Below are positions 22,911 through 33,697 of a stretch of DNA of 64,000 nt, one piece after another. The DNA is from Hemerocallis citrina. Taxonomy: Eukaryota > Streptophyta > Magnoliopsida > Asparagales > Asphodelaceae. The stretch's first letter is position 1. Every line of letters starts with the position of its first letter. The stretch lies in the NCBI GenBank assembly GCA_017893485.1, contig CM030366.1:181189981-181253980 (forward strand). Reading direction: 5' to 3'. The translations under genes were made by a program, and so were the position numbers. Under the pieces are notes generated by a model. The model made no database searches. It worked only from the letters and a program-made list of their open reading frames with translations, and was not told where the DNA came from.

Positions 22911-24350
22911 CACTGCAAAAGAATATGGATAACCCGGCGAAACTGCCTCAGCATGAAATTTCCGACGTTCATAAAGCGCCAACGGGTTTCTTTGGAAACC
23001 CGGCGTTTTAAAACGTCGGGGTATACTAATATAAATTTTCAAAATTTCTCAACTCTAAATCACACAATCTCCTTTCCCTCTCTTGCCACTTTCACTCGCT
23101 CACTCACGAAATCAATCGTCGTCCGTCGTCCACTCTCTCACCCTCTCTCACTCCTGAAGTCGCCGCAAGTCTCCCCAACCCTCTCTCTCTCACTCGTGTT
23201 GTCGCTGCTCGTCGCCCTCTCCCTCACTCTCTCTCGGTCCCGACGTCGCCGTCAATCGCCCCCATCCTCTCATTCCGAGACTCCGACGACGCCCATCGCC
23301 CATTCACTATCTTTCGCCGCTGCCGTTTATCGCTCCCCTATTCAACAAGCCTTCCAAACCCTACAAACACAAAAACGTATCATTTTTAACCATAATTTCA
23401 ATTTCAATTTATGTAGCAATATTGTGAATTGACTGTTTAAGGTTGTTGCATATTACATTTTGTGCTAATGTTTCAGTTGATGCATGAGTAAATCACTAAT
23501 TCTATATAGTCTTGACAAGGTAGATCACAGTAAAAAGGATTGTAGAATTTGAAGCAAGTATTCATGTATCTATGTTAATGCATAGCATCAGTCACATCCT
23601 GAAGTAGAATGCTCCACTACAAAAGAATAGGAAAATTTTGGCGAAATGACCCCGGCCTTTCATATCATTTTCTTGTACTATGATTATATGATGAACACTA
23701 ATGCAACATAACCATGTCTTGCATTTTTTTTTTTAGAAAGACTACTTATGTTGTGTTGCATGAAGACTTGTGGTTTGTGTTGTATGGAAGGAGGGTGACT
23801 GAATTTGTATGTAGTGTGAGAGACTTGTGGTTTGTGTTGTATGAAGACTTATATTCTTAAGTGTAGCTTGCTTGGAAGAAATTGTTTATTGATTTGTGTT
23901 GTATGGAGACTTGTATTGTTGAGTGTAGCATGTTTGGAATGAATTGGTTATTGATTTGTGATGTACGAAGACTGGTATTCTTGGGTGTATCACCCCCCCC
24001 CCCCCCCCCCCCCCACCACCACCACAACACACACACACACACAAAAGTACAAAAATAAAAATAAAATAAAATAACTAATAGCCTACCCCTGCGTTTTCAC
24101 ACGCCGGGGTAGATTTTTTTTTAAAAAAAATTAATAAAAATTATTTAAAAGAGCACCAGGGATTTACTGAAAGCGTCGAGATATCCTACGAAACCCCGGC
24201 GTTTGCAAACACCGGGAAATGCTATAATCTTCCCCGGTGTGCGCAAACTTGGTGCTTTTCGAAACGCCGAGGGGGGGGGGGGTACCAGCATTTTTGAAAT
24301 GTCGGGAATGGTCAAAATAAACGTCAGGGATTTCTTTACCATTTGTAGTG
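22911..24350. mobile_element. Non-autonomous CACTA (En/Spm) element
   Basis: Ends CACTGCAAAAGAAT (22911) and ATTTGTAGTG (24350) are CACTA-type inverted termini, flanked by the 3-bp duplication ATT (22908-22910 and 24351-24353). Subterminal regions on both sides are crowded with CCCCGGCGTTT/AAACGCCGGGG words in both orientations (22935-23030 and 24080-24320), typical of CACTA subterminal binding repeats. A further CACTACAAAAGAATAGG at 23615 is an internal terminus copy. The middle is pyrimidine-rich (23050-23350), resembling a leader. There is no transposase. Confidence 0.75.
23991..24044. repeat. Poly-C followed by (CAC)n and (CA)n
   Basis: A homopolymer C run of about 22 bases passes directly into CAC and CA microsatellites inside the CACTA element. 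The exact length is likely unstable or assembly-sensitive. Confidence 0.85.
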
Positions 24351-24520
24351 ATTCATGGACTTTTAAATTGATTTCTCTCTCATCTCTCTTCACAATATCC
24401 AATAAAACAATCTCACCTACTATTCTACAATTATTTTTTACTACTTTTTTAAAAAAAAAAATCTTTCTCTTTCCTATACTACACTACAGTGAAATTACAT
24501 CAAAACAAAATACTTTTGTA

Positions 24521-25124
24521 GAGCATCCACACCGGTTTCTTATATTTGACATCTTGCCATTTTTTTGACAAAAACGCAACCACATTGGTTTTTTTCAAAT
24601 TGCCATTTTTTGAAAATTTTGCGACAGTAAGAGCATATGTAGTCATTCTGAGTCAAATTTTGGGTATTTGGCATATAGGAATAGAAAAAATGGTTTTTAG
24701 TTGTAGTTGTTTGAACTCAAAATTTGGATTTTAATTTAAAAAAATGAACGGACGGAAAATGATTTCCCATCAGTTAATTTTTATTTTATTTTTTAAATAA
24801 AAATATAATAGACGGGGAATCATTTCCCATCCGTTGCATTTTTTTAAAAAAATTTTTAAAAAAAATAATTCCTCATTAATTCCGAAATTGCTGTTAAATT
24901 AATCCTAATTAATTCTTATTAAAGCTTAAATAAATCTTAATTTTTAATTAATTTCAATTAAAACCTAATTTTTACCCATAGAAATAATTATAGGGTGTAT
25001 TATATAGAAATTTTTTCAAATAAAAAGAAAGAAATGACGGGGACAGAGCTTCATCTCCCGTCCCTGCTCATTTTACTATTTTAAAAAAAAAAATTGAACG
25101 GATGGGAAATGATTTCCAGTCCGT

Positions 25125-25160
<36 letters not shown>

Positions 25161-25960
25161 CCACAACGGGAAATGATTTCCCGTCCGACGGATTAAAAAA
25201 AATATTTAGAAGAGACGAAAGATCATCTTTCATCTGAAAACTTTTTTTCAACGGACGACAGATGATCTTTCGTTAGCTATATTTTGGCAATTGCCATTTC
25301 TTCTTCCAAATATAGCCGACCACTATAGATCTCAAACCCAAATTTTGTGTATTTGGCCAACGACTGCAGCGCTCTTTTTTCCAAATTTTACAAAACTTGG
25401 GTAAAAAGCCAACGACTACAGATGCTCTAACCTCTAAAATATGAGAAACTTTTTAATCATTCTCAAAATATGAACATGTTGTTCCGTTCCTAATAAATTT
25501 TATTTTTTTAATAGGATCAGACGAAACAAGTTGTTTAGTCCAAGGGGTTTTCGATTTCTTCTTTTTTTTAACGATCAGATGGTACATGTTGTACCGTCCA
25601 AAGAACAAAAAAAAAAGATCTTAGTCTCGGACGAAATAAGTTGTCCTGTCCGAAGCAAAAATTGCTTAGATGGGACAACATGTCCCGTCCATGGAATATG
25701 GAAGCTTTTCCCACTTAATTCTCCCTTTATATTAATTAAACACTATAATTATATCTAATTAATTACTTATTTACTAATTTAATAACCTTATTATTCACTA
25801 ATTTACTAATTAGCTAATCTAATCGAATATTAAACATTAAAAAAGGAAATAGAAGTGAGACGGGACAACATTTTCCGTCCACTCAATTTTTTTTGAAGTT
25901 TGTCATATTATAGCGAACAACCGTTGCGCGTACCATCGCTATTTGCTATTTCTTATTTTG
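24521..25960. mobile_element. PIF/Harbinger-type MITE 5, outer element, right end lost
   Basis: The left end GAGCATCCACACCGG starts at 24521. After the nested MITE (24631-25427) the interior continues to about 25960 with words such as GGGACAACATGTCCCGTCC and GACGAAACAAGTTGTTTAGTCC. The expected right terminus with GGATGCTC is not present before the LINE, so it was deleted when or after the LINE arrived. Confidence 0.55.
24631..25427. mobile_element. PIF/Harbinger-type MITE 4, nested
   Basis: Inverted ends GAGCATATGTAGTC...GACTACAGATGCTC with TAA on both sides (24628-24630 and 25428-25430), 797 bp. The interior repeats GACGGGAAATGATTTCCCGTCC (24750-25240) and contains a (TA)n run at 25131-25159. 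Confidence 0.8.
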
Positions 25961-25964
25961 CCAT

Positions 25965-26109
25965 TTTTCCATATTTGAGTACAATTGAAAGGGTTAAGAC
26001 TAGTTTTGAGAACGCCCTAGGATCTAGCGTCGGGTCGACTAACATCCCCGAGGATGAAGTCGGCCCCACTCCCACAACAACGGTCATCCCTGACACAGTC
26101 CCCCAATGA
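25965..26109 (+). pseudogene. LINE 1 ORF1, C-terminal remnant
   Basis: The last 40 or so codons of ORF1 (Ser/Thr/Pro-rich) end at a TGA that overlaps the ORF2 start codon as ATGA. The nucleic-acid-binding part of ORF1 is missing. Confidence 0.5.
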
Positions 26110-29100
26110 ATACACTTTTCTGGAATGTTAGGGGGCAGGGGGATAGGGGGAAGAGGGATATGGTTAGAGACGTCATTAGCAACTCCAAGGTGGAAGTGAT
26201 AGGGTTGTAGGAGACCAAACTTCAGCACGGGTTCAAACTCAAAAAAATTGGGGGCAACAGAATTAAGGAATGGGTGTTACGCCCGTCAGCAGGAGCCTTA
26301 TGAGGGATAGCTATTGGGTTCAACTCAGATATTCTCACTTGCACCGAGGTATACAGTGGAACATTCTCCCTGACCACCCGACTGAAACGACGGTCTAATG
26401 ATTGGGTGCAAATGGTCATTGTAGTTTACGGGCCGAATGTGGCTACAGATCGAGATGACTTTTGGCAAGAGCTGGTCGATATTCGACATCGGTGGTCGGG
26501 AGCTTGGATTGTTGGGGGGGGACTTCAACATCACCAGATTCGCTTTCGAGCACAAGGGAAGAGGCACCAGCGACAGACACAGAGAGGAGTTTAATAGGGT
26601 GATAACGGAACTAGAGCTGATTGATATCCCAATTAATGACAGACTATTCACATGGTCTAACATGCAAGCGGCTCTGGTGATGGCCAAATTGGACAAGATT
26701 CTAGTATCGATGGATTGGGAAGCTAAATTTCCGTTAGCAATCGCTAGATCGATTCCTAGACCCACGTCAGATCACACCCCGATCCTTCTCGATGTGGGGG
26801 TACACGGGGCTTGGAGGCCAAGGAAATTCAGATTTGAGGAGGCCTGACTGGAAATTCAGGGATTCCACCACATGGTGATGGAAAATTGGGCACTCCCAAC
26901 TGCTGGTACGGATGCTGCATCCCGATGGTGTGAAAAAATCTACGGATTGAGAAAGTGGCTATGCAGATGGAATCGATCTAGATTTTCGACCATCTGGCGT
27001 GCAAAAAATTCCTTTTTGGAAGGAATTGATGAGCTAGAAAGGATGGAAGAGTCGCGAATCTTGTCACAAGAAGAAAGAAATAGGCTACTACAGCTCCAGG
27101 AAAATATTGTCAATCTTTATAAATTGGAAGAGATCAAATGGCAACAAAGGTTAAGAATTTCGTAGCTCAAAGAGGGAGACGCGAATACAGCCTACTTCCA
27201 CCGGGTGGCAAGCGCAAGACGTAGATCCAATCTCGTTTTGTCAATACAGACGGACACGGGAGCATCGCAAGACGAAAGGGTGATTTCCACGACATTTTAA
27301 AATTACTACAAGGGCCTCTTTGGGAGGAAGAATGATTTCAGGATCCCAATGAGGGATGATTACTGCCAGGCATACCAGAACGATTCAGCGCAAAATTTTT
27401 CCACCTTGGAAGCACCTTTCTCGGAAATGGAAATGAAAAAGGCCATCAACCAAATGGGAACAGACAAGTCACCTGGACCAGACGGCTTTCCAATGATGTT
27501 CTTCCAAGTATTTTGGGAAGAAATTAAAGGGGACATTATGGCACTGATGGAGGAATTTTTCCACAATAATCTCAGATTGGGCATGTTCAATTTTGCTAAA
27601 GTTGTCCTCATACCCAAACAGGAAGAGTCTAAGCGTGTGGGGGATTTCCGACAAATTAGCCTCATAAACTGCTCGGTTAAGATCATCACAAAGTTCCTGG
27701 CCATCTGCCTGGGAAGCATTATGGACAGTATAATCAGCAAAATCCAGACGGGCTTCATCAAGGGCAGATGTATCCTAGACTGTGTGGCCACTGCTGAACA
27801 AGTGATCCACCACTGCCATACGAGCAATTCCAAGAACTTCCTCCTAAAGTTGAATTTTGAGAAGGCATACGACTCCGTCGACTGGGAGTATTTGCTGGAA
27901 GTTCCCAGAGGGAGAGGATTTGGGAATAAATGGGTAAGATGGATCAAATAGTGTTTACAGACTAGTAAATGGCAATATCGATGAATGGGCGGCCAGGTCC
28001 GTCATTTCCTTACAAGAAGGGACTCCGGCAAGGGAATCCGTTATCCCCACTTCTATTCACTATTGTAGCAGATGTGCTGAGGGGTATGCTAGAAAATTGT
28101 CGGAGAAAATGTTGGATTACGCCCGTGGCCTGTAGCACCTCTAATCAAGGGTGCACGATTCTCCAGTATGCTAATGACACCCTACTTTTTGGGAATGAGA
28201 CCATATCAGAAACAATCTGCTTTAAAGGGGTCCTCTACTATTTTGAAGCCTAGTCAGGTCTCAGGATAAATTTCTACAAGAGTGCACTGATTCCCATTAC
28301 ACTCTCTGATGAAGAAGCTTGGGAACATGTCACTATACTAAACTGTATGACGAATGAGTTCTCAATCAAATACTTAGTGCTCCCACTCAAACCAGGGAAA
28401 CTCATTAAGTCGGACTGGCTACCGATAATAGATAGGGTGGAGGACAGATTGTCTGGCTAGAAAGGAAAATCGCTGTCGCTAGGAGGCAGAGTGGTACTCA
28501 TTAACTCAGTATTGTCTAATCTGTCCATTTACTACATGTCTTTCTTTGAGCTTCCAAAGTGGGTTATCCAAAGGATTGACCAAATCCGAAAAAGATTTCT
28601 TTGGAAAGGGGCAGATTCGAATAGGGGAGGTTGCCACCTAATCAAATGGAGTATTTCTTGCATGAAGAAGAAGTATGGAGGGCTAGGCATCATTGACCTT
28701 AGAGATATGAAGCTTGCCCTTTTGGGAAAATGGTGGTGGAAGGTTTTTCACCACGGTGGGGAAGGAAGGCAGGATTTCATTCAACCATACCTTCGGGGAA
28801 AAGGTACGAGAAGCCTAGGCTTTCGAGTAGGGGCTAAGGTCTCGCAATTCTGGAAAGGAATTACCAAAGCAAGCGGCCCGTTCAATTCAGCAGTTACGTC
28901 GACTATCGGTAATGGACGGTCCACCAGATTTTGGTGGGATAAGTGGTGTGGTGCTCATACACTGAAGGAAACTTTTCCAGAGCTGTATGCCAAAACGAAT
29001 CGACCGAATATCTCTGTGGCCGAGACTTGGAAAAAGGGAATTAGAGGCCGTCGTTCCGAGGAAATCTTACCCCAGGATTACATCAGCAACTGCTTAAATT

Positions 29101-29815
29101 GCAAACACACATCACACGGACCGGGACGATGTGCGCCCAAGGCCCAGACCAGATGCGATGGGGACTCGAGACCAAGGAAGCTTTCACGGTCAGATCCCTG
29201 TACCATCGAATTCACTTCAGGGGATGCAGACCCAGCTGGGCACAGGTGTTATGGAAGGCGAAAACACCACTGAAAGTCAGAGTCTTCCTCTGGCTAGTGC
29301 TCAATAATGCAATCCTCACAAGAGAGAACCTGACCAAAAGACAACCCCAGATTGTGACTGATTGTGGGTTCTGCAACATACATACGGAGACTTTGAATCA
29401 CCTTTTTATGTGGGTTCTGCAACATACATACGGAGACTTTGAATCACCTTTTTATTCACTGCCCAAGGAGTAAGGCGACTATGGTAGAGGTTTTAAGAGC
29501 CCTAGGAACAAGTGACTACCCCAGCGAATATGAGGATTTGTGGATTGGCCCCAAATTCACCTTGATTCGCCACGAAATGAAGGTGCGTGGTACATTGCCA
29601 TTGCGGCAACTACATGGGTGTTATGGCTAGACAGAAAAAACTTTTATTTTCGTGCTTCATGTAATAGTATTTCTGGTAACCTTACTCATATCATGCATCA
29701 TATTTCTTTTTGGGCTACAGCTGCCGCCACAGGAGCGAGAGGAAGGATTGCCAGAGTCTTCCAGGTGGAGGATTTTGATGATGAGGAGGTAGAGTTTGGG
29801 CCGACACTGGACTGA
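26106..29815 (+). pseudogene. LINE 1 ORF2 (endonuclease-reverse transcriptase), broken
   Basis: The apurinic endonuclease domain spans 26106-26847. It begins FWNVRG and includes the GDFN motif (with a G-run frameshift at 26514-26521) and a SDH motif near 26770. The reverse transcriptase spans 27349-28700. The FEKAYD block (near 27860) is present, but GLRQGDP has become GLRQGNP and the catalytic box reads YAND (28167-28178) where YADD is expected, so catalysis is lost twice over. The C-terminal reverse-transcriptase zinc-binding domain lies at 29200-29480 and contains a 46-bp tandem duplication (29364-29455) that shifts the frame. Many in-frame stops occur (for example near 26203, 27160 and 27950). 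In living copies the product nicks DNA and primes reverse transcription at the nick. Confidence 0.85.
29364..29455 (+). repeat. 46-bp tandem duplication within LINE 1 ORF2
   Basis: Two exact or near-exact units beginning GTGGGTTCTGCAACATAC at 29364 and 29410. The 46-bp unit is not a multiple of three and so breaks the frame. Confidence 0.9.
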
Positions 29816-30071
29816 GGGGTCGGCGCCATCCATACTCATCAGAGTCTCAGTAGCTGCAGTCTCTGCTAGTTTGTATTTGGCCTACTGTACTTTTGGTTGT
29901 TTGGTGCATGGAGGATTAGACCCACCCCTCAGAGTTTTGTTGGAAATTTATGTTTTATTTCCTACACTGTACTTTTATATTTCGCCCGGTACATCGGGAT
30001 TATTTTATTAATTTCTTATTAATGAAACAGGGTATCATTATTCTACCTTTTACCTTAAAAAAAAAAAAAAA

Positions 30072-30145
30072 TTTATTTCCAAAGATTTTTTTTTAAAACA
30101 GTAATTTTTTAGATTAAATACATTTACAATATTTTCCAACCAACC
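30072..30145. mobile_element. Right end of the broken hAT-type MITE
   Basis: The phrase running to TTTTCCAACCAACCAAATCATCC matches 14130-14212 of the intact copy and supplies the missing end of the element that begins at 22725. Confidence 0.5.
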
Positions 30146-30659
30146 AAATCATCCTCTTGTACATGCATGTCTCCCTAGGCGCCAACACCATCGTGATCTT
30201 CATTTGGGCAGACCCTAATTTTTGTACTCTTTCTCAATGCAAATCTACATCCACAGAAGATCATTTTTCCTTTAAAGGAGCCGATCTTCTTTTAAGAAAT
30301 TTGAAATGACACATATATAGCCAACGGGTTAATTATGAATTTGGATTCTTTCTAATTCACATGTATGATGTGTAATCGATCTTCTCATCCCTCATTCATA
30401 TTATACATATTGCAATCATCTGGTACATAACTGAAAATTGAATATAAAAATATAAAATATTGATAGGTAAATGGATTATACTCCATATTTACTCTAGTAA
30501 AATAATGATTCTGAAAAAAATTCTTTCAGCACCCAAATACTCGAGAAAAAAAAGGAATTTGAGCAGATCCCAAAGGGAGGACAGCAAATATATTCCTGGT
30601 TGAGAATTTTATTGATGATGAAGTCGAGATAAGTTCGACGATCGACTGACTGCTAGCTT
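30146..30659. other. Intergenic, nothing recognised
   Basis: AT-rich sequence without ORFs or clear repeats. Confidence 0.5.
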
Positions 30660-30925
30660 AACCATTTACTATTAATAGATCCCCACTGTCCTGAGAATTG
30701 TTGGGGGAAATGATATATTTTGTTTAGACGCGTGTATGTTGCGCTCATTCTGTTCTTTTTTTGTCCCACTCCCTTATTTGGGGTGGAATTTATGTAAAAA
30801 CTTGTATCTGGCTCAGTACTCTGAGTTTGTTTTATTAACCCCTTATTAATGAAACAGGGTAGCCATACTCCACCTAAAAAAAATAAAATCAAAATAAAAA
30901 TAAAAAAAAATAAAAAAAAAACTCT
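30660..30925 (+). mobile_element. LINE 3'-end fragment
   Basis: Contains GGCTCAGTACTCTGAG, CCTTATTAATGAAACAGGGTA and an A-rich tail (30876-30920), matching the LINE 1 3' end. It is strongly 5'-truncated. Its tail abuts the stop codon of the convergent gene at 30926-31693. Confidence 0.7.
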
Positions 30926-31693
30926 TTACATGCCCAACCCTAAGAACTCAAGCACCTTCTCCACCTTCCCCTCCTCAAACCCCCGAAGCTCCAACCTCGC
31001 CAACGACCTAAACACCTCGACAACCTCCTCCCTCCTCCTCTCACCACCACCACCCATCATCATCATCATCCCCACATTCATCCCAAACCTCCTCAATCTC
31101 TCCACCCTCTCCTCACACGCTCCCCCCAAAATTGCCCCGATCACGGCCCCGCAAGCCGCCATCCTCCCCTCCCTCCTCTCCCACAACCACCACTCCTCCT
31201 TTCCTCGTCCCAGCTCCACCTCCAACGAATGCCCCTCCACCACCCCTTGCGTCCCCATCGCCTTCCCCAACTCCAACATCACCCTCACAACCCTCTCCTC
31301 CTCCCCTTCCCCCACCGTCGCCGAACCCACCAGCTCAAACCCTAACGGCAGCATGGCATCCCCAGCCATCAGCTCCACCCCGGAAGTTGGCCCTCCTTCG
31401 CACACGTTCTGCGCACGTGCGTGGGTGGCGGCGTGCATGAGCTGCATGGCGCATGCGGCGTGCATGGCTTGGGATTTTGTACCGCCCACGAGCTCGCATG
31501 CGGCCACGCAGAGAACGGGGGCGACCGAAGGGGGTGCGGAGGTGATGAAGCGGCGCATTGGGGCCGTGACGGTTGCGGTGTAGGGGTGGGAGGTGGGGAG
31601 GGATTGGAGGGTGAGGGTGGTGATTTCGTAGGTGAGTGGGGCCCAGTTGGGCATTGGAGGGGCTGATGAGAGGGTGACTAAGGGTGGCGACAT
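30926..31693 (-). CDS. GPPS.SSU: Geranyl(geranyl) diphosphate synthase small subunit-like protein
   Basis: An intact, intronless, GC-rich ORF of 255 codons. The segment CVAACELVGG (residues 62-71), followed by QAMHAACAMQLMHAATHA and then GVELMAGDAMLPLGFEL, is characteristic of plant GGPPS-family proteins. Towards the C-terminus, GAILGGACEERVERLRRFG and the GFEEGKVEKVLEF tail also fit. Both Asp-rich DDxxD motifs are absent, as in small subunits, which are catalytically inactive alone and bind a plastid GGPP synthase to steer it to geranyl diphosphate for monoterpenes, or to raise GGPP output. The first CxxxC is present (CVAAC); the second is degenerate (CGAVI). Mint-type small subunits run to about 310 residues. 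Here the plastid transit peptide and the last few residues appear missing, and a LINE tail abuts the stop. It could be a functional variant or a young pseudogene. Confidence 0.75.
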   Translation of the reverse strand: MSPPLVTLSSAPPMPNWAPLTYEITTLTLQSLPTSHPYTATVTAPMRRFITSAPPSVAPVLCVAACELVGGTKSQAMHAACAMQLMHAATHARAQNVCEGGPTSGVELMAGDAMLPLGFELVGSATVGEGEEERVVRVMLELGKAMGTQGVVEGHSLEVELGRGKEEWWLWERREGRMAACGAVIGAILGGACEERVERLRRFGMNVGMMMMMGGGGERRREEVVEVFRSLARLELRGFEEGKVEKVLEFLGLGM

Positions 31694-31802
31694 GGTTAGG
31701 ATTTTTATTTTGTGTGTGGGAGTTCTAAATTAGCTAGTTTTGGTATTGGAGGAGAAGATGGAGAGAAATGAAGGCACTTGTAGTTGAGAAGTTGGAAATA
31801 TA

Positions 31803-31814
31803 CTATATATATAG
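31803..31814 (-). promoter_or_regulatory. Candidate TATA box of the small-subunit gene
   Basis: CTATATATATAG about 110 bases upstream of the ATG, followed by a CT-rich leader-like stretch (31740-31790 in gene sense). Confidence 0.5.
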
Positions 31815-31849
31815 ATCTTGTGGGATTTGATTTGATTTGATTTCTTTTC

Positions 31850-32491
31850 TTAATTTTCTAATTTTGCAGCTGCTTTCAAATTTCAATTAATGGTGAAGTG
31901 TTATGTTCACATATTCAACCACTCGCTATTGAAAATGTGGAAAACATTGGACAACTGGGGACAATATGTATGGTTCAGAAGAAAAATGACGCATGGCAGA
32001 AAATAAACTAATTGTTTTTTTTGGATACAAACACACGGTAAAAAATACGTTAATAATTGTTTCTCGAAACCCTTTGGATTGTAAATTAATGCTTTTATAC
32101 GTGATAATATATAAGAAAAATTTAGGCTTACCCTCTGAATTATATGCTTTGGTAAGAAATCTATAATTTTAGAATAGTTTTAGAATGATTCTTAAATTTT
32201 TATGAAAGTCAAAATTCTTTGTTGAGAATGATATACACTCCTCCTTAGAATGGTGGAATGTATGAATTTCTCAACATAAAATAACTATGATTATCATGTT
32301 ACCAAAACATCCTTAAGGTTCTTAATAAAATTTATGCCTTATCATATTGTCACTTTGTTCTCTCCAGCAAATTGGTTACTCTGCCTTATCATTGTGGAAT
32401 TTCTGTATATTCATATCATATATAAAAAAAGAACATCAAATTAGAGAGTAAACAAAATTAAATAAGTGTGATATATGTTTTAGTATAATAT
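31850..32491. repeat. Tandem duplication, copy 1, left part
   Basis: From the GCAGCTGCTTTCAAATTTCAATT phrase (31866) onward, the sequence is collinear with 43871-45020. The copy is cut by LINE 2 at 32492 and resumes at 43764-43870. It lies upstream of the small-subunit gene. No ORF. Confidence 0.8.
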
Positions 32492-32501
32492 TTTTTTTTT
32501 T

Positions 32502-33697
32502 GATGTAAACGGATAGAGTCCGAAGACTCCAGCCAGATCAAAAAAAATATTGAAAATTAACGTATGTACAATACAATACAAAAAATTAAGGAGAAAGTTT
32601 TACAAGACGTAAAACCGACGCCGGAAGATACACTAAAAAGCGATAGAAAGAAAAACAACCAAAAAGAAATAGGGGATACTAAATGGATGATGGACACCGG
32701 CATTGTGGAGTCGCTGGCGAGACTAGAGGGAAGCAAGCCTCGAGGAGCCCAGGACGACAACCAGAATCCCCGGGCAGCAGCCAAAGAGGGCCTATCCTAC
32801 GTCCTCCGATAAAGCTCAGCCTGATCAATACGGAAAGCCAGGGGGCCATGGGAAAGTCCCAGGATCAGAAGATAAGACGGCCACAAGAAACAATCATACT
32901 AATGCTCGCTCGCTGAGGAAGAAGAGCCCGCAATTGAGTCCGCTCGTGTCTCACCAACAGGGAGAGATGGGAACCGAAGACAGTAAAGCCGCGCTAACTC
33001 GGCGCTGATGGAGAAACGCCGATCGTAGCAACAGAACCTGGCAAACGTACACCTAAGAAGCCGAGAGAATAAACAGAACAAACAACGCTATACACAGCCA
33101 GACATCAACAAAGGAGCAGGAAAAGAAGGGAAACACCCCCACTAGTCTAGAATAGCTCAGCAAGATCGCCCAAAAAAGCAATATAACAAACTCAGTAGCA
33201 AGGTGAAAGGATCTCACTCGCACCAAATCGCCAAACAATAGAAGGAAAAAAAACTCAGCAATCATATAGCACACAACAGTCATTTAATAAGCAGGTAATG
33301 AACTAAGGAGAGTGAAAAGGGCAAGTCAGTAAAGAAAAGAAAGCAAACGTCATAAAACGAGATTAAACAGCCAAAGCCAGCCCTGAACACAATCGGGCAG
33401 AGGGCGGCTGAATAACAGTATAACAGCCCAAGCAGCCAGAACGAAGGCCGCAACAAAATATTAAACGAAGCCTGATCTAACACAGATCCAAGCGCAAAGA
33501 ACAGTCCACAAAACACAAACCCCACCATACGAGTGAATCCGACACAGCAAAATAGCGCTTCAGCGCTCAGCTGGGCATAAGGAAGCACAAAAGTATCAGC
33601 ACCAAAAGTGGCCAAGAGGAAACACAGAGCCGGGTAGCCAGACCCCAAGTTATACCTGCGATAAGAACGATGAGATCAAAATTCTCAAAACAGAAAA
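32502..33697 (-). other. LINE 2 3' untranslated region
   Basis: About 1.2 kb between the ORF2 stop and the poly-A tail. ORFs such as 33280-33648 are hydrophobic frames without family resemblance. Confidence 0.6.

Larger units (their letters stand above)
22725..24520. mobile_element. hAT-type MITE, broken by CACTA, MITE and LINE insertions
   Basis: The left end AGGGGTGGTTTG (22725-22910) is homologous in style to the MITE at 13775-14212. After the CACTA element, 24351-24520 continues with ATCCAATAAAAC and the ACTACAGTGAAATT phrase in the same order as 14030-14110. The final part with the CCAACCAACCA end appears only at 30072-30145, beyond the LINE. All three pieces have the same order and orientation as the intact copy. 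Confidence 0.55.
25965..30071 (+). mobile_element. LINE 1 (plant L1 type), 5'-truncated, inactive
   Basis: It starts within the end of ORF1 and ends with a poly-A tail (30057-30071) preceded by GCCCGGTACATCGGG and TTCTTATTAATGAAACA, the common LINE 3' end in this window. ORF2 follows ORF1 with an ATGA overlap (26106-26109). Endonuclease, reverse transcriptase and C-terminal zinc-knuckle domains are in the correct order. The left boundary is approximate because the target duplication is unclear. Confidence 0.85.

Noticed and set aside
22857..23432. 191-codon plus-strand ORF
   Set aside because: Crosses the CACTA terminus and its pyrimidine-rich leader. The composition is that of simple CT-rich sequence.
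23615..24350. CACTA element starting at the internal CACTACAAAAG
   Set aside because: The left flank CTC does not match the right flank ATT, whereas the terminus at 22911 has a matching ATT.
26222..26765. Minus-strand ORFs over LINE 1
   Set aside because: Shadows of the endonuclease domain on the plus strand.
30849..31583. 244-codon plus-strand ORF opposite the small-subunit gene
   Set aside because: Pro/Ser-rich shadow of the real minus-strand gene, starting inside a LINE tail.
33053..33648. Hydrophobic ORFs, possible membrane proteins
   Set aside because: They lie in the LINE 2 3' untranslated region and resemble no family.
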